From positions 1-35,480 of the forward strand of contig NZ_JAPHNL010000296.1 in the NCBI RefSeq assembly GCF_026274175.1: DNA of 35,480 nucleotides, written 5' to 3'. Position 1 is the first letter of the stretch, and every line of letters begins with the position of its first letter. This stretch comes from Streptomyces beihaiensis (GTDB lineage: Bacteria > Actinomycetota > Actinomycetes > Streptomycetales > Streptomycetaceae). Of the stretch, positions 1-6,780 are shown in pieces. A model generated the notes under the pieces. That model was not told the origin of the DNA, made no database searches, and saw only the letters and a program-made list of their open reading frames with translations. The position numbers and the translations under genes are program-made.

Positions 1-42
1 CCCCACTTCACCCCCCACCCCAAACCCTGGAGAACGGTCATC

Positions 43-885
43 ATGGGCAAACGCCTGCGCATCTCCCGCCCCACCGGCAGAGCCGGAGCCGCCACCGCCG
101 GACTGCTGCTCGCCGCGGCCGTCGTCAGCCCCCTCGGCGCGGGCACCGCCGCCGCGGCCGCCGACTTCAGCCCGTACGGCGCCCGACTCGCGCCCGGGAC
201 CACGGGCCAGATCAGCCCCCAGATCAAGGACAGCCTCTGGGGCGGCTATGTCGCCCAGGGGTCCTTCGGCCGCATCACCGGCTCCTGGACCGAGCCGCAC
301 GTCACCTGCAACACCTACAACGACCTGTTCGCCCCCTGGGTCGGCATCGACGGCTACGGCTCCCAGACGGTGGAGCAGACGGGCGTGCAGACCGACTGTT
401 CGAGCGGCACTCCGGTGCTCTCCGCCTGGTACGAGATGTACCCGGCACAGCCGGTCTACTGGAACGACCCGGTGTCCGAGGGCGACAGCATGACCGGCAC
501 CGTCGTCTCCAACGGCGGCGGCAGCTACACCCTCACGCTGACCGACAACACCAAGGGCTGGACCGAGCGCACCTCCCAGTACCTCTACGCGCAGAACGTG
601 AGCGCCGAGGCGGTCATCGAGTCGCCCACCCGGAGCTATCCGTCCTTCAGCGAGCTCGACTTCTCCGGCATCCGCGTGGACGGGCAGGTCTTCGACTCGT
701 ACAGCCCGGGGAGCCTGACCAGCGGCGGTTACACACCTGGGCCGCTGCGGAACGGCGCCTTCTCCATGACTCCGGGCTTCGCCGCCAAGCACTCCACCGC
801 CACCCCGAACACCACCCACCCGAACACCGTCCGCCCGAACACCGTCCGCCCGAACACCGTCCGCCCGAGCACCATCCGCTACTGA
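43..885 (+). CDS. Secreted G1-family (eqolisin-type) glutamic endopeptidase
   Basis: 280 aa. The N-terminus is a signal peptide (basic start, hydrophobic stretch about residues 17-32, Ala-rich cleavage zone about 33-40). The mature part has G1 peptidase hallmarks: WVGIDG at 99-104, the EQTG motif containing the presumed catalytic Gln (Q112), AWYEMYP at 128-134, and SAEAVIESP at 187-195, which supplies the presumed catalytic Glu of the Gln/Glu dyad. Such enzymes are extracellular acid endopeptidases. The ATG is preceded by a CTGGAGAACGG ribosome site. The last ~25 residues are five near-identical 5-residue repeats (PNTVR type) encoded by 15-bp DNA units and lie outside the catalytic fold. No operon partner is seen; the next gene is convergent and broken. 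The family call is from motifs; substrate is unknown. Confidence 0.88.
   Translation: MGKRLRISRPTGRAGAATAGLLLAAAVVSPLGAGTAAAAADFSPYGARLAPGTTGQISPQIKDSLWGGYVAQGSFGRITGSWTEPHVTCNTYNDLFAPWVGIDGYGSQTVEQTGVQTDCSSGTPVLSAWYEMYPAQPVYWNDPVSEGDSMTGTVVSNGGGSYTLTLTDNTKGWTERTSQYLYAQNVSAEAVIESPTRSYPSFSELDFSGIRVDGQVFDSYSPGSLTSGGYTPGPLRNGAFSMTPGFAAKHSTATPNTTHPNTVRPNTVRPNTVRPSTIRY
805..879 (+). repeat. Five 15-bp tandem units in the 3' end of the peptidase gene
   Basis: Units at 805, 820, 835, 850 and 865. The middle three are identical (CCGAACACCGTCCGC); the outer two differ by a few bases. They are in frame, encode PNTVR-like pentapeptides, and end one codon before the stop. Confidence 0.9.
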
Positions 886-1189
886 CACTGACCGCGCCCG
901 GCGTCCAGCCCGCGCAGCGTCAGCTCCGCGAGCAGCGCGGAACCGTCGGGGACGGGACGACCGAGTCGTCGAAGACGGCCCGCGGCGCGTGGTTGTAGGC
1001 GCAGTCGCCGAGGTCCGGGGCGGGCGGGCAGGCGCCCAGCACGAGGTACGCGCCCGCCGTCCAGGGCGTCCAGCGCCCCTTTTGCCGGGTGAGCGTCAGC
1101 TGACGGCCCAGCTCCGGTTCGGCGTGGATCTCCCGCCGCAGGGCGATCAGCTCCTCGGCCAGGGCACGGGCCTCGTAGGACACGGACAT
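881..1189 (-). pseudogene. Remnant of an M20-family amidohydrolase with internal deletion and frameshifts
   Basis: The minus-strand reading starts MSVSYEARALAEELIALRREIHAEPELG in two parts (MSVSYEARALAEELI, then ALRREIHAEPELG), the usual N-terminus of M20D peptidase/amidohydrolases. Within about 60 residues it jumps to their C-terminus (GAYLVLGACPP, CAYNHAPRAVFDDS). After LTRQK the expected LDALDG is still present but one frame over, so there is a frameshift at the AAAAGGGG run near 1080. The catalytic middle (roughly 300 residues with all metal ligands) is absent. Near 930 a second frame change hides DGSALLAELTLRGL, which then runs to a TAG at 881. Three independent lesions make a functional product very unlikely. 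It is divergent from the Lrp-type regulator at 1339, which probably once controlled it. The gap 1190-1338 holds only the shared promoter region. Confidence 0.8.
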
Positions 1190-1264
1190 CCCGAGTCTCC
1201 TTCGGCCTTCTGCTGGACCTCCCCCGGCCCTTAGGATGCGAACCTCGTCACGTTCCGCCGCTCA

Positions 1265-1320
1265 TACGCAGACAATCGTCAGCCGTCGTGCGCATTGTCG
1301 GAATGACTTATGTATGCGTA
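1265..1320. promoter_or_regulatory. Nested inverted repeats in the divergent promoter region, candidate Lrp operator
   Basis: TACGCA (1265-1270) and GACAAT (1271-1276) are mirrored by ATTGTC (1294-1299) and TGCGTA (1315-1320). The region is AT-richer than its surroundings and lies just upstream of the Lrp-type gene and of the decayed amidohydrolase start. It fits an autoregulatory operator; function is inferred. Confidence 0.45.
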
Positions 1321-1338
1321 CTGGCAGGGAGCCCCACC

Positions 1339-2364
1339 ATGCAGGATCTCGTCGACGAGGTGGATCTGGAACTGGTCCATGCGCTCCAGCTCAACCCGCG
1401 GGCCTCCTGGACGGCGCTCGGGCACGCCCTGAGCCTTGACGCGGTGACCGTGGCCCGGCGCTGGGAGCGGCTGCGCGACGCCGGACTCGCGTGGACCTCC
1501 TCCGTGCCGGGGCCGGTCGCCCGTACGGGGATGCTCAGCATGCTGTACGTGGAGTTCGAGTGCGAGACGGGCGGCACGGCGGCAGCGGTGGACCACCTCC
1601 TCGCCAAGGGCCACGTCATCTACCTGCACCACATGACCGGCACCCGCTGCCTGCTCGCCTCCGTGGTGGTCGCCGACCTGCCCGCCGCCTCCACCTGGCT
1701 GCGCGAACAGCTGGGCGCCGTGCCGGGCGTGCGGGCCGCCCACGCCGAGCTCCTGGTCACCACGTACAGCGAGGCCAACCGCTGGCGGCTGGGCACGCTC
1801 GAACCGGCCCAGCAGCAGACGCTGCGCCCCTCCACCGCGACCGTGACGGACGAACCGGCCCGCCCGCTGGACGCCGTCGACCAGGCGCTCGTCCGGGCGC
1901 TGACCACAGATGCCCGGCTCCCCGCGACCGAGCTGGCCGAGCGGATCGGCGTGAGCGAACCGACGGCGCGGCGCCGACTGGCGCGGATGATGAGCGACGG
2001 GCGCATCCGGATGCGCTGCGAGATCGCCCAGTCGGTGTCCGGCTGGCCGGTGATGGCGACGCTGTGGTGCCGTGTGCCGGCGCAGCGCCTGGGCGCCGTG
2101 GCGCGCGCGGCCGGAAGCCTGCCGGAGGTCCGGCTCAGCATCGGCCTCACCGGCTCGGACAACCTGATGCTCATGGTCTGGCTGCGCGACCCCGCCCACC
2201 TGCCCGACCTCGAGAGTGCGCTGGCGGGCCGGTTCCCGGAGCTCACCATCGCGCGGCGGGCGGTGTGCCTGCGCACCTTCAAGCTCATGGGGCGGCTGCT
2301 CGACGAGCACGGGCTCGCGGTCGGCTCCGTTCCCGTGGACATCTGGCGGCAGACTGGTTCGTGA
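1339..2364 (+). CDS. Lrp/AsnC-family transcriptional regulator with two HTH/RAM halves
   Basis: 341 aa from the ATG at 1339, chosen because GGCAGGGA lies 8 bases upstream and homology-like sequence begins at once (DEVDLELVHALQLNPRASW); an in-frame upstream start at 1288 would add 17 unlikely residues. The protein is about twice the length of a classic Lrp. There is a first winged helix (about 8-50), a first ligand-binding-like half (about 60-150), then a second HTH (LPATELAERIGVSEPTARRR) and a second RAM-like half (about 235-320). It is a cytoplasmic DNA-binding protein probably sensing an amino acid or small amine. Its divergent neighbour is the wrecked M20 amidohydrolase, so its original target may be lost. 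Confidence 0.85.
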   Translation: MQDLVDEVDLELVHALQLNPRASWTALGHALSLDAVTVARRWERLRDAGLAWTSSVPGPVARTGMLSMLYVEFECETGGTAAAVDHLLAKGHVIYLHHMTGTRCLLASVVVADLPAASTWLREQLGAVPGVRAAHAELLVTTYSEANRWRLGTLEPAQQQTLRPSTATVTDEPARPLDAVDQALVRALTTDARLPATELAERIGVSEPTARRRLARMMSDGRIRMRCEIAQSVSGWPVMATLWCRVPAQRLGAVARAAGSLPEVRLSIGLTGSDNLMLMVWLRDPAHLPDLESALAGRFPELTIARRAVCLRTFKLMGRLLDEHGLAVGSVPVDIWRQTGS

Positions 2365-2409
2365 GAGCGTCCTGAAGGTCTCGTTGCCAGAAGCGGGAGG
2401 ACGAGAGCG

Positions 2410-2736
2410 ATGCGGATCGAAGTCCTGACGGTTCCCGACTGCCCGAACGGCCCCCTGCTCGTGGAGCGGATCACGGCCGCGCTCGCGGGCCGCGACGCCG
2501 AGGTGAAACACGTCGAGGTCCCCGACGAGGCCACGGCCGCCACGTACGGCATGGCCGGCTCCCCGACGGTGCTGGTGGACGGGGTGGACCCGTTCGCCGT
2601 CCCCGGCGCCCGGCCGAGCCTGTCGTGCCGGCTGTACCGGGCCCCGGACGGCACCGCCGAGGGCGCCCCCGACGAGGCCGCCCTGCGGCAGGCCGTCGAG
2701 GCCGCCGGGCGGCGTCCCCGCCGGGCGGCATCGTAG
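2410..2736 (+). CDS. Small thioredoxin-fold protein
   Basis: 108 aa. It opens with a beta strand and a Cys near the turn (EVLTVPDCPNG, C11), then a helix, and later GSPTVLVDGVDPF, the cis-Pro-like strand of thioredoxin-fold proteins. The usual CxxC is reduced to a single Cys (CPNG), so ordinary disulfide reductase activity is doubtful; a second Cys (SLSCRLY) lies after the fold. Similar small proteins are often annotated as thioredoxin family or linked to alkylmercury lyase. No mer genes are present here. The start ATG follows GGAGGACGAGAGC. It lies 45 bp after the Lrp gene and may be co-transcribed. Function unknown. Confidence 0.7.
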   Translation: MRIEVLTVPDCPNGPLLVERITAALAGRDAEVKHVEVPDEATAATYGMAGSPTVLVDGVDPFAVPGARPSLSCRLYRAPDGTAEGAPDEAALRQAVEAAGRRPRRAAS

Positions 2737-2773
2737 GTCAGGCGCCTGACCGACCGGCTGAGCGATCGACCGA

Positions 2774-3436
2774 TCAGCGCCCTGCCTCAAGATGCGCCTT
2801 GACGCGGCCCAGCGTGGTGGCGATGTTGGCGTTGTTCGCGCTCATCCGGTCGAAGACCCCGGTGATCAGGATCGCGAAGGGGATGAACCAGAGCGGCGCC
2901 CGCAACCAGCTGGTCTCGGTGACCTCGCAGCCCTCGGCCGTCGGCTCGATGTCGTACTGCCAGCGGGAGATGGGTATACGCAGCGGCGTCGCGGTCACCT
3001 CGTACGCGAACCGCCGGTCACGCTCGGCGTCCGTGACGCGGCACGTGGTGTTCCAGCGGCGCACGCCGTTGCGGTTGTAGCCGCGGAACCGGGAGCCGAC
3101 CGTCGCCGGCCGGGCACCGTCGAGCCAGCGGGCACGGTGCGCCTCCTCGGTAAAGCGGGTCAGGGCCGGCGGATCGCTGATGAGGCGGTACGCGTCGGCC
3201 GGAGCCGTGCGGACGGCCACGGTCCCGACGGCCGCGGGCTCCGGGAATCGAGGGATGCGGCGCGGTATGCGGGACGGCCGACGCGTTCGCGCGGCGCCCG
3301 CGGCGACTGCCCTGCCTGAGTCGCCTGTCCCGCCTGACTCGCGTGACTCGCGTGACTCGCGTGACTCGCGTGACTCGCGTGACTGGCCTGTCCCTCCCGA
3401 CTCGCCTGACTCGCGTGACTCGCCTGCCGTGACCAT
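2774..3436 (-). CDS. SRPBCC-family (polyketide cyclase/START-like) protein
   Basis: 220 aa from the ATG at 3436, which has GGCGGAGGA 7 bases upstream; an in-frame start at 3586 would run through the operator and into the TetR gene and is rejected. Residues 1-45 are a low-complexity SRE/SGG repeat. The SRPBCC body follows: AVRTAPADAYRLISDPPALTRF in two parts (AVRTAPADAYRL, ISDPPALTRF), a central RWNTTCRVTDAE strand, SRWQYDIEP and TSWLRAPLWFIPFAI. This helix-grip fold binds a hydrophobic ligand in a cavity, and the C-terminus is unusually hydrophobic. It is preceded by a perfect palindrome and then the TetR gene on the same strand, so it is probably the TetR target. Ligand unknown. Confidence 0.78.
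   Translation of the reverse strand: MVTAGESRESGESGGTGQSRESRESRESRESRESGGTGDSGRAVAAGAARTRRPSRIPRRIPRFPEPAAVGTVAVRTAPADAYRLISDPPALTRFTEEAHRARWLDGARPATVGSRFRGYNRNGVRRWNTTCRVTDAERDRRFAYEVTATPLRIPISRWQYDIEPTAEGCEVTETSWLRAPLWFIPFAILITGVFDRMSANNANIATTLGRVKAHLEAGR
3336..3389. repeat. 9-bp tandem repeat, five perfect units plus one degenerate
   Basis: GACTCGCGT occurs five times in a row from 3336 to 3380, followed by a degenerate GACTGGCCT. Looser copies extend from about 3318 to 3425. Read on the minus strand it gives the SRE-rich N-terminus of the SRPBCC protein. Confidence 0.92.
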
Positions 3437-3466
3437 CGGCGACTCCTCCGCCCCTGCTCGTCTCTC

Positions 3467-3499
3467 CCCGCTGATGTAATCGCCGATTACATCAGCGGG
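3467..3499. promoter_or_regulatory. 33-bp perfect palindrome, candidate TetR operator
   Basis: Arms of 16 bp (CCCGCTGATGTAATCG and its exact complement) flank a single central C at 3483. The core TGTAATCG-C-CGATTACA is a typical TetR-type site. It lies 31 bp upstream of the SRPBCC start and just downstream of the TetR gene, both on the minus strand. A 1-nt loop makes a simple terminator less likely than an operator, although it could do both. Confidence 0.75.
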
Positions 3500-3539
3500 C
3501 AAGGACGCGGTCAAGACATCGCGCACGAAGGAATCGGCC

Positions 3540-4172
3540 TCAACCCTCCCCGCCCCTACAAGCGAACAAGGTGGGGTTTGCGACACCCATGCCGAACGTG
3601 TCCAGAACCTGCTCGACGAGCTGCTCCGCCCGCTCGGAGGGCAGGTAGCCGTCGACGATCATCTGGGAGAGCCCGTAGACCACCGCCTGCCCGGCGAGAC
3701 CCAGGACGGCCGGATCGCCGTCGCGGAGCGTGCCCGCCTGCTGGTCGTCGACGATCGCCGCTGTCAACATCCCCTCGATGCGGCCGAGCTGCTCGTGCAG
3801 CTCGACGGGCTGCTCCGCGCCGAACACCCTCGACTTGATCAGTTCGAAGCGGTGCGGGTGGCGGATCGCGTACCGCACGAAACCCAGCCCGAAGTCGCGC
3901 ATAGCGGGCCCCGCCCCCTCCGCCACAGCGGCGCTCTGCCACTGCTCGAAGTCGGCGAGCACGCGACCGGCGACGGCGGTCAACAACGCCTGCCGGTCGG
4001 CGAAGTGCCGGAACGGGGCCCCGGGCGAGACGCCCGCGCGCCGCGCGACTTCCCGTACGGTCACCTGCTGCGGCCCGCGCTCGTCCACCATCTCGAGCGC
4101 CGCCGCGACGAGCGCCGCGGGGAGCGAACCGTGGTGGTAGCCGCTGCGTCGGGATGGTGCGTTACCCGCCAT
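3540..4172 (-). CDS. TetR/AcrR-family transcriptional regulator
   Basis: 210 aa. The N-terminal HTH is clear: HHGSLPAALVAAALEMVDERG, then VTVREVARRAGVSPGAPFRHF and the D-R-QALLTAVA helix. The C-terminal part (about 75-195) is helical and resembles the WHG-type TetR ligand domain. The ATG at 4172 has AGGAGG 9 bases upstream. The gene sits upstream of the SRPBCC gene on the same strand with a perfect palindrome between them, so it probably represses that gene in response to a hydrophobic ligand. Its own ribosome site lies in one arm of a 10-bp inverted repeat. Confidence 0.88.
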   Translation of the reverse strand: MAGNAPSRRSGYHHGSLPAALVAAALEMVDERGPQQVTVREVARRAGVSPGAPFRHFADRQALLTAVAGRVLADFEQWQSAAVAEGAGPAMRDFGLGFVRYAIRHPHRFELIKSRVFGAEQPVELHEQLGRIEGMLTAAIVDDQQAGTLRDGDPAVLGLAGQAVVYGLSQMIVDGYLPSERAEQLVEQVLDTFGMGVANPTLFACRGGEG

Positions 4173-4180
4173 ATGTACTG

Positions 4181-4213
4181 CCCTCCTGTGCGTGCAGTGC
4201 TACCACAGGAGGG
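4181..4213 (-). promoter_or_regulatory. Inverted repeat that can hide the TetR ribosome binding site
   Basis: CCCTCCTGTG (4181-4190) pairs perfectly with CACAGGAGGG (4204-4213) across a 13-base loop. On the minus-strand mRNA the arm nearest the TetR start contains AGGAGGG, its Shine-Dalgarno, and the other arm is an anti-Shine-Dalgarno. The element also lies directly after the DUF4232 stop (4220), so it may act as that gene's terminator or as an operator. Which role applies is inference. Confidence 0.5.
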
Positions 4214-4219
4214 GCGTGC

Positions 4220-4762
4220 TCACGGTGTGGCCCCGACCGGGTTGATCTCGAACGCCCCGCACACCCGCAGGTGGTACGGGATGAGAACACTCTGGTAGGA
4301 GGCCGGCGGGTAGACGCGGACGTACGTCGACGTCGGGCGGCAACTCGACACGACATCAGGGTCGTTGGTGCGGATGGTGGCGTACACCGTGTGGTCCGGG
4401 CGGACCGCGACGGTGGAGACCGAGTGCGCGTTACGGGTGGCCGGGGAGCCGATCTGGCCGTGGCCGACGTTCACGGCGCTCACGCCCGGGTAGCCGCGCA
4501 GATCGCACGTGTGGGTGGACGTGTTGGTGAACCGGATCGGATAGAGGAACGAACCGGCCGCGCCCTGCGGCTTGCCCATGGAGAGGTACAAGTCGTCGAC
4601 GTGGCAGGTGGGGACGGTGGTCGCCGCCGCCTTCGCCGTGCGGGGCGCGCCGGGCGTGCGGGGCGCGCTGCCCGCGGCGTCGGCGGAGACGGCGAACGCC
4701 GTGGTCGCGGCGAGCGCCGCGGCAGCCCCGAGCGCGGCCGCGCGCTTCGATATGTGGAACAT
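4220..4762 (-). CDS. Secreted DUF4232 domain protein
   Basis: 180 aa from the ATG at 4762, with CAGGGA 9-10 bases upstream; a GTG two codons earlier is too close to that site. There is an N-terminal signal peptide (HISKRAAALGAAAALAATTAFAV split as HISKRAAALGAAA and ALAATTAFAV) with an Ala-rich cleavage region near residue 30. The DUF4232 body follows: paired Cys (PTCHVDDL ... HTCDLRGYPGVSAV ... SSCRPTS ... RVCGAFEI), which likely form two disulfides, and an FTNTSTHTC strand. DUF4232 proteins are secreted or lipoprotein-linked beta-sandwich proteins of Actinobacteria without a known activity. No lipobox Cys is visible. Confidence 0.85.
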   Translation of the reverse strand: MFHISKRAAALGAAAALAATTAFAVSADAAGSAPRTPGAPRTAKAAATTVPTCHVDDLYLSMGKPQGAAGSFLYPIRFTNTSTHTCDLRGYPGVSAVNVGHGQIGSPATRNAHSVSTVAVRPDHTVYATIRTNDPDVVSSCRPTSTYVRVYPPASYQSVLIPYHLRVCGAFEINPVGATP

Positions 4763-5040
4763 GAACACGTTTCCCTGTCAGCGTGGAAGAGAGGTCCCGA
4801 CGCGCGTCGTCCGGCGCGTACGGGGCCGGGGTCAGGGGAGCCGGAGAACGGCTCGACGTGGCGCTGTGATGCGTCCGCTCACACAGTGGTGCGACGCGGT
4901 GTGCACTTGTGGAGATGCCGGATTGACCCGGCATGGTTCCCGGTTCAGGACTTCCAGTTTATTGCGTTGTATCGGTCGTCCTGTGGTGTCTCATCGGGTT
5001 CGACCGCCTTCCGCGCCGAATGGTTGCCCTCTTCCGCCCG

Positions 5041-5122
5041 CCCCCGCAAGCCATGCCGCCACTTCAAGCCATGCTCATACTCCCGCTTCGGGCCATGCTC
5101 ATGCCGCCGCTTCAGGCCATGA
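5041..5122. repeat. 18-24-bp imperfect tandem units across the cupin stop codon; otherwise empty gap 4763-5111
   Basis: Three imperfect copies of a unit beginning CCATGC and ending CTTCAGG-like occur at about 5052-5117. The last copy contains the TGA and final codons of the cupin gene (minus strand), so the array is a duplication of that gene's 3' end. The rest of 4763-5040 shows no convincing ORF; it holds the DUF4232 promoter region. Confidence 0.7.
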
Positions 5123-5444
5123 CGGCGGTCAGGAGGACGACCGCGTCCGTCAGGGCAGTGAGCCCGTGCCTTTCCTGCGGGATCGCGCGGATCTGCCCCG
5201 TACCGAGCATCACGTCACCGGAGACCGCGGTGAGACGGACGCGACCGGACAGCACCTGGAGCGTCGCGCAGGCCGGCGCGTTGTGCTCCTCCAGGGTGTT
5301 GCCCTCGGTGAGGGCGATGACGCTCTGCCGCAGCGGATCCTCGCGGATGAGGAGCTCGGCGCTGCGGCCGTGCGCGGCCTGGCGGGCGGCGGCCAGATGG
5401 TCGTCGGCGAGGGACCTGAGGTCGTACGTGGTAGTGGTCGTCAT
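5112..5444 (-). CDS. Small cupin-domain protein
   Basis: 110 aa. One beta-barrel cupin is readable: TLEEHNAPACATLQVLSGRVRLT is motif 1-like (start TLEEHNAP, then LQVLSGRVRL), followed by GDVMLGTGQIRAIPQERHGLTA as motif 2-like (GQIRAIP, ERHGL). Metal ligands are partial: one His in motif 1 (EEHNAP) and one in motif 2 (ERHG), so metal binding is possible but not certain. It is cytoplasmic. It starts at an ATG (5444) after a GC-rich 62-bp region shared with the divergent HhH-GPD gene. Role unknown; similar proteins are linked to stress or lipid A-like modifications only by annotation. Confidence 0.75.
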   Translation of the reverse strand: MTTTTTYDLRSLADDHLAAARQAAHGRSAELLIREDPLRQSVIALTEGNTLEEHNAPACATLQVLSGRVRLTAVSGDVMLGTGQIRAIPQERHGLTALTDAVVLLTAVMA

Positions 5445-5506
5445 GGGGTCAGGGTGGCGCAGGGGTGCGGCGTGCGCGATGCGGCGCCGCGCCGGATCAT
5501 CGACGT

Positions 5507-6091
5507 ATGGACGTCACCCTCCACATCGCCCAGGAACCGGACGCCGACGAACTGCTCGGGCGCAGTCCGCTCGCTCTGCTCGTCGGGATGCTGCTCGACC
5601 AACAGGTGCCCATGGAGTGGGCGTTCTCGGGGCCGTACACGATCGCCACCCGGATGGGCGGCGACGATCTCGACGCGCACGAGATCGCGGCGTACGACCC
5701 CGACGCCTTCGCCGCACTGCTCTCCGAGAAGCCGGCCGTGCACCGCTACCCGGGCTCCATGGCCAAGCGGGTGCAGCAGCTGTGCCAGTACCTGGTCGAA
5801 CACTACGACGGTGACGCGGCCGCCGTGTGGCAGGACGCCGACACCGGCGAGGAAGTACTGCGGCGCCTGCGCGACCTGCCGGGATACGGCGCGCAGAAGG
5901 CCCAGATCTTCCTCGCCCTGCTCGGCAAACAGCTCGGCGTACGGCCCACCGGCTGGCGAGAGGCCGCGGGACCGTACGGAGAGCCGGAGGCGTACCGCTC
6001 GGCCGCCGACATCACCGGGCCGGACTCGCTCGCCAAGGTGCGGGCGCACAAGCAGGAGATCAAGGCCGCCGCCAAAGCCGCGAAGAAGTGA
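5507..6091 (+). CDS. HhH-GPD-type base-excision repair family protein
   Basis: 194 aa from the ATG at 5507; upstream in-frame starts add only low-quality sequence. Readable features: LLVGMLLDQQVPMEWAF near the N-terminus (the helix that starts the HhH-GPD fold), a helical middle, and the helix-hairpin-helix RDLPGYGAQKAQIFLALLGKQ (about 125-146) with the LPGYG turn. In MutY/Nth enzymes a catalytic Asp follows about 18 residues later; here the spot reads GVRPTGWRE, so the classic Asp is not evident. This matches a conserved actinobacterial family annotated as uncharacterized HhH-GPD protein. A -10-like GATCAT lies 6 bases before the ATG, so the mRNA may be leaderless. Lesion specificity is unknown. 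Confidence 0.8.
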   Translation: MDVTLHIAQEPDADELLGRSPLALLVGMLLDQQVPMEWAFSGPYTIATRMGGDDLDAHEIAAYDPDAFAALLSEKPAVHRYPGSMAKRVQQLCQYLVEHYDGDAAAVWQDADTGEEVLRRLRDLPGYGAQKAQIFLALLGKQLGVRPTGWREAAGPYGEPEAYRSAADITGPDSLAKVRAHKQEIKAAAKAAKK

Positions 6092-6219
6092 GCAGGGGCC
6101 GTTTCCGGCCGCGGCGCCCGGTTCAAGGTTTCCGTTTCACCCACGTTCGGCGCCTAATGTCACGTCGGCACACTCGACGCACTCCGTCTCCATGGCTGCG
6201 CCCGGTGAGCCGGGCCCGG

Positions 6220-6225
6220 TAGGCT
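6220..6225 (+). promoter_or_regulatory. -10-like TAGGCT placed for a leaderless transcript
   Basis: TAGGCT is followed by six bases and then the GTG start at 6232, and no Shine-Dalgarno is present. This spacing puts the transcription start on the start codon. Confidence 0.5.
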
Positions 6226-6231
6226 TTCCGT

Positions 6232-6528
6232 GTGATCTTCAAGCGCATCGGAAACGGCCGGCCGTACCCCGACCACGGCCGGGAAAGCACCCGGCAGTGG
6301 GCGGACGTCGCACCGCGCCCGGTCCGCCTCGATCAGCTCGTGACGACCAAGGGGCAGCTCGACCTGGAGACGCTGCTCGCCGAGGACTCCACCTTCTACG
6401 GTGACCTCTTCGCGCACGTCGTGAAATGGCAGGGCGACCTCTACCTGGAGGACGGGCTGCACCGCGCCGTCCGCGCCGCGCTCCAGCAGCGTCAGGTGCT
6501 GCACGCGCGCGTGCTCGAACTCGGCTGA
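6232..6528 (+). CDS. Conserved small actinobacterial protein, 98 aa, function unknown
   Basis: Starts MIFKRIGNGRPYPDHGR and has a compact alpha/beta composition (VRLDQLVTTKGQLDLETLL, then YGDLFAHVVKWQGDLYLEDGLHRA). The last motif (GDLYLEDGLHRAVRAALQ) resembles ParB/Srx-like 'valuable for nucleotide binding' loops only loosely. I recall relatives being auto-named VapB-like antitoxin, but no PIN-domain toxin is next to it, so I do not adopt that. The start is GTG, apparently leaderless. A row of short tandem repeats follows the stop. Confidence 0.7.
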   Translation: MIFKRIGNGRPYPDHGRESTRQWADVAPRPVRLDQLVTTKGQLDLETLLAEDSTFYGDLFAHVVKWQGDLYLEDGLHRAVRAALQQRQVLHARVLELG

Positions 6529-6558
6529 GCCGATTGGGCCGACCGAGACGATCGGGCC

Positions 6559-6679
6559 GACGAGACGACGAGACGACGAGACGACTGAGGCTATCGGGCT
6601 GATCGCACTCATGGCGCTCATGGCACTCATGACACTCATCGGGCTGACCGGGCCGATCGGGCTGATCAGGCCGAGAGAG
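6559..6679. repeat. Two short tandem arrays after the 98-aa gene
   Basis: GACGAGAC repeats three times at 6559-6582. A drifting 9-bp series of eight units then runs from 6608 to 6679 (CTCATGGCG, CTCATGGCA, CTCATGACA, CTCATCGGG, CTGACCGGG, CCGATCGGG, CTGATCAGG and one more). Two weak 18-bp units start at the stop codon itself (6523-6558). The 250-bp gap 6529-6780 holds nothing else apart from the promoter of the next gene. Confidence 0.8.
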
Positions 6680-6768
6680 TTCGACCACTCGGAGCGCGCA
6701 TTGCACCTTTTGGGTCGTACTGGGCGACTGCCCGTGATCATTTAATAGGCATCACCGCCGCGCCGCAC

Positions 6769-6774
6769 TACGCT
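6769..6774 (+). promoter_or_regulatory. -10-like TACGCT placed for a leaderless transcript
   Basis: TACGCT, six bases, then ATG at 6781; no Shine-Dalgarno is seen. The same hexamer and spacing recur at 20731. Confidence 0.5.
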
Positions 6775-6780
6775 GCGCCC

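Noticed and set aside
3437-3586. Upstream start for the SRPBCC protein at 3586
   Set aside because: It would translate through the 33-bp operator and into the TetR gene; ATG 3436 has a proper ribosome site.
4572-6404. Long plus-strand frame over DUF4232, cupin and HhH-GPD genes
   Set aside because: It crosses three genes with recognisable proteins on other frames and shows no domain.
6232-6528. VapB antitoxin of a toxin-antitoxin pair
   Set aside because: No PIN-domain or other toxin gene is next to it; the following gene is a LytR_C protein 250 bp away.
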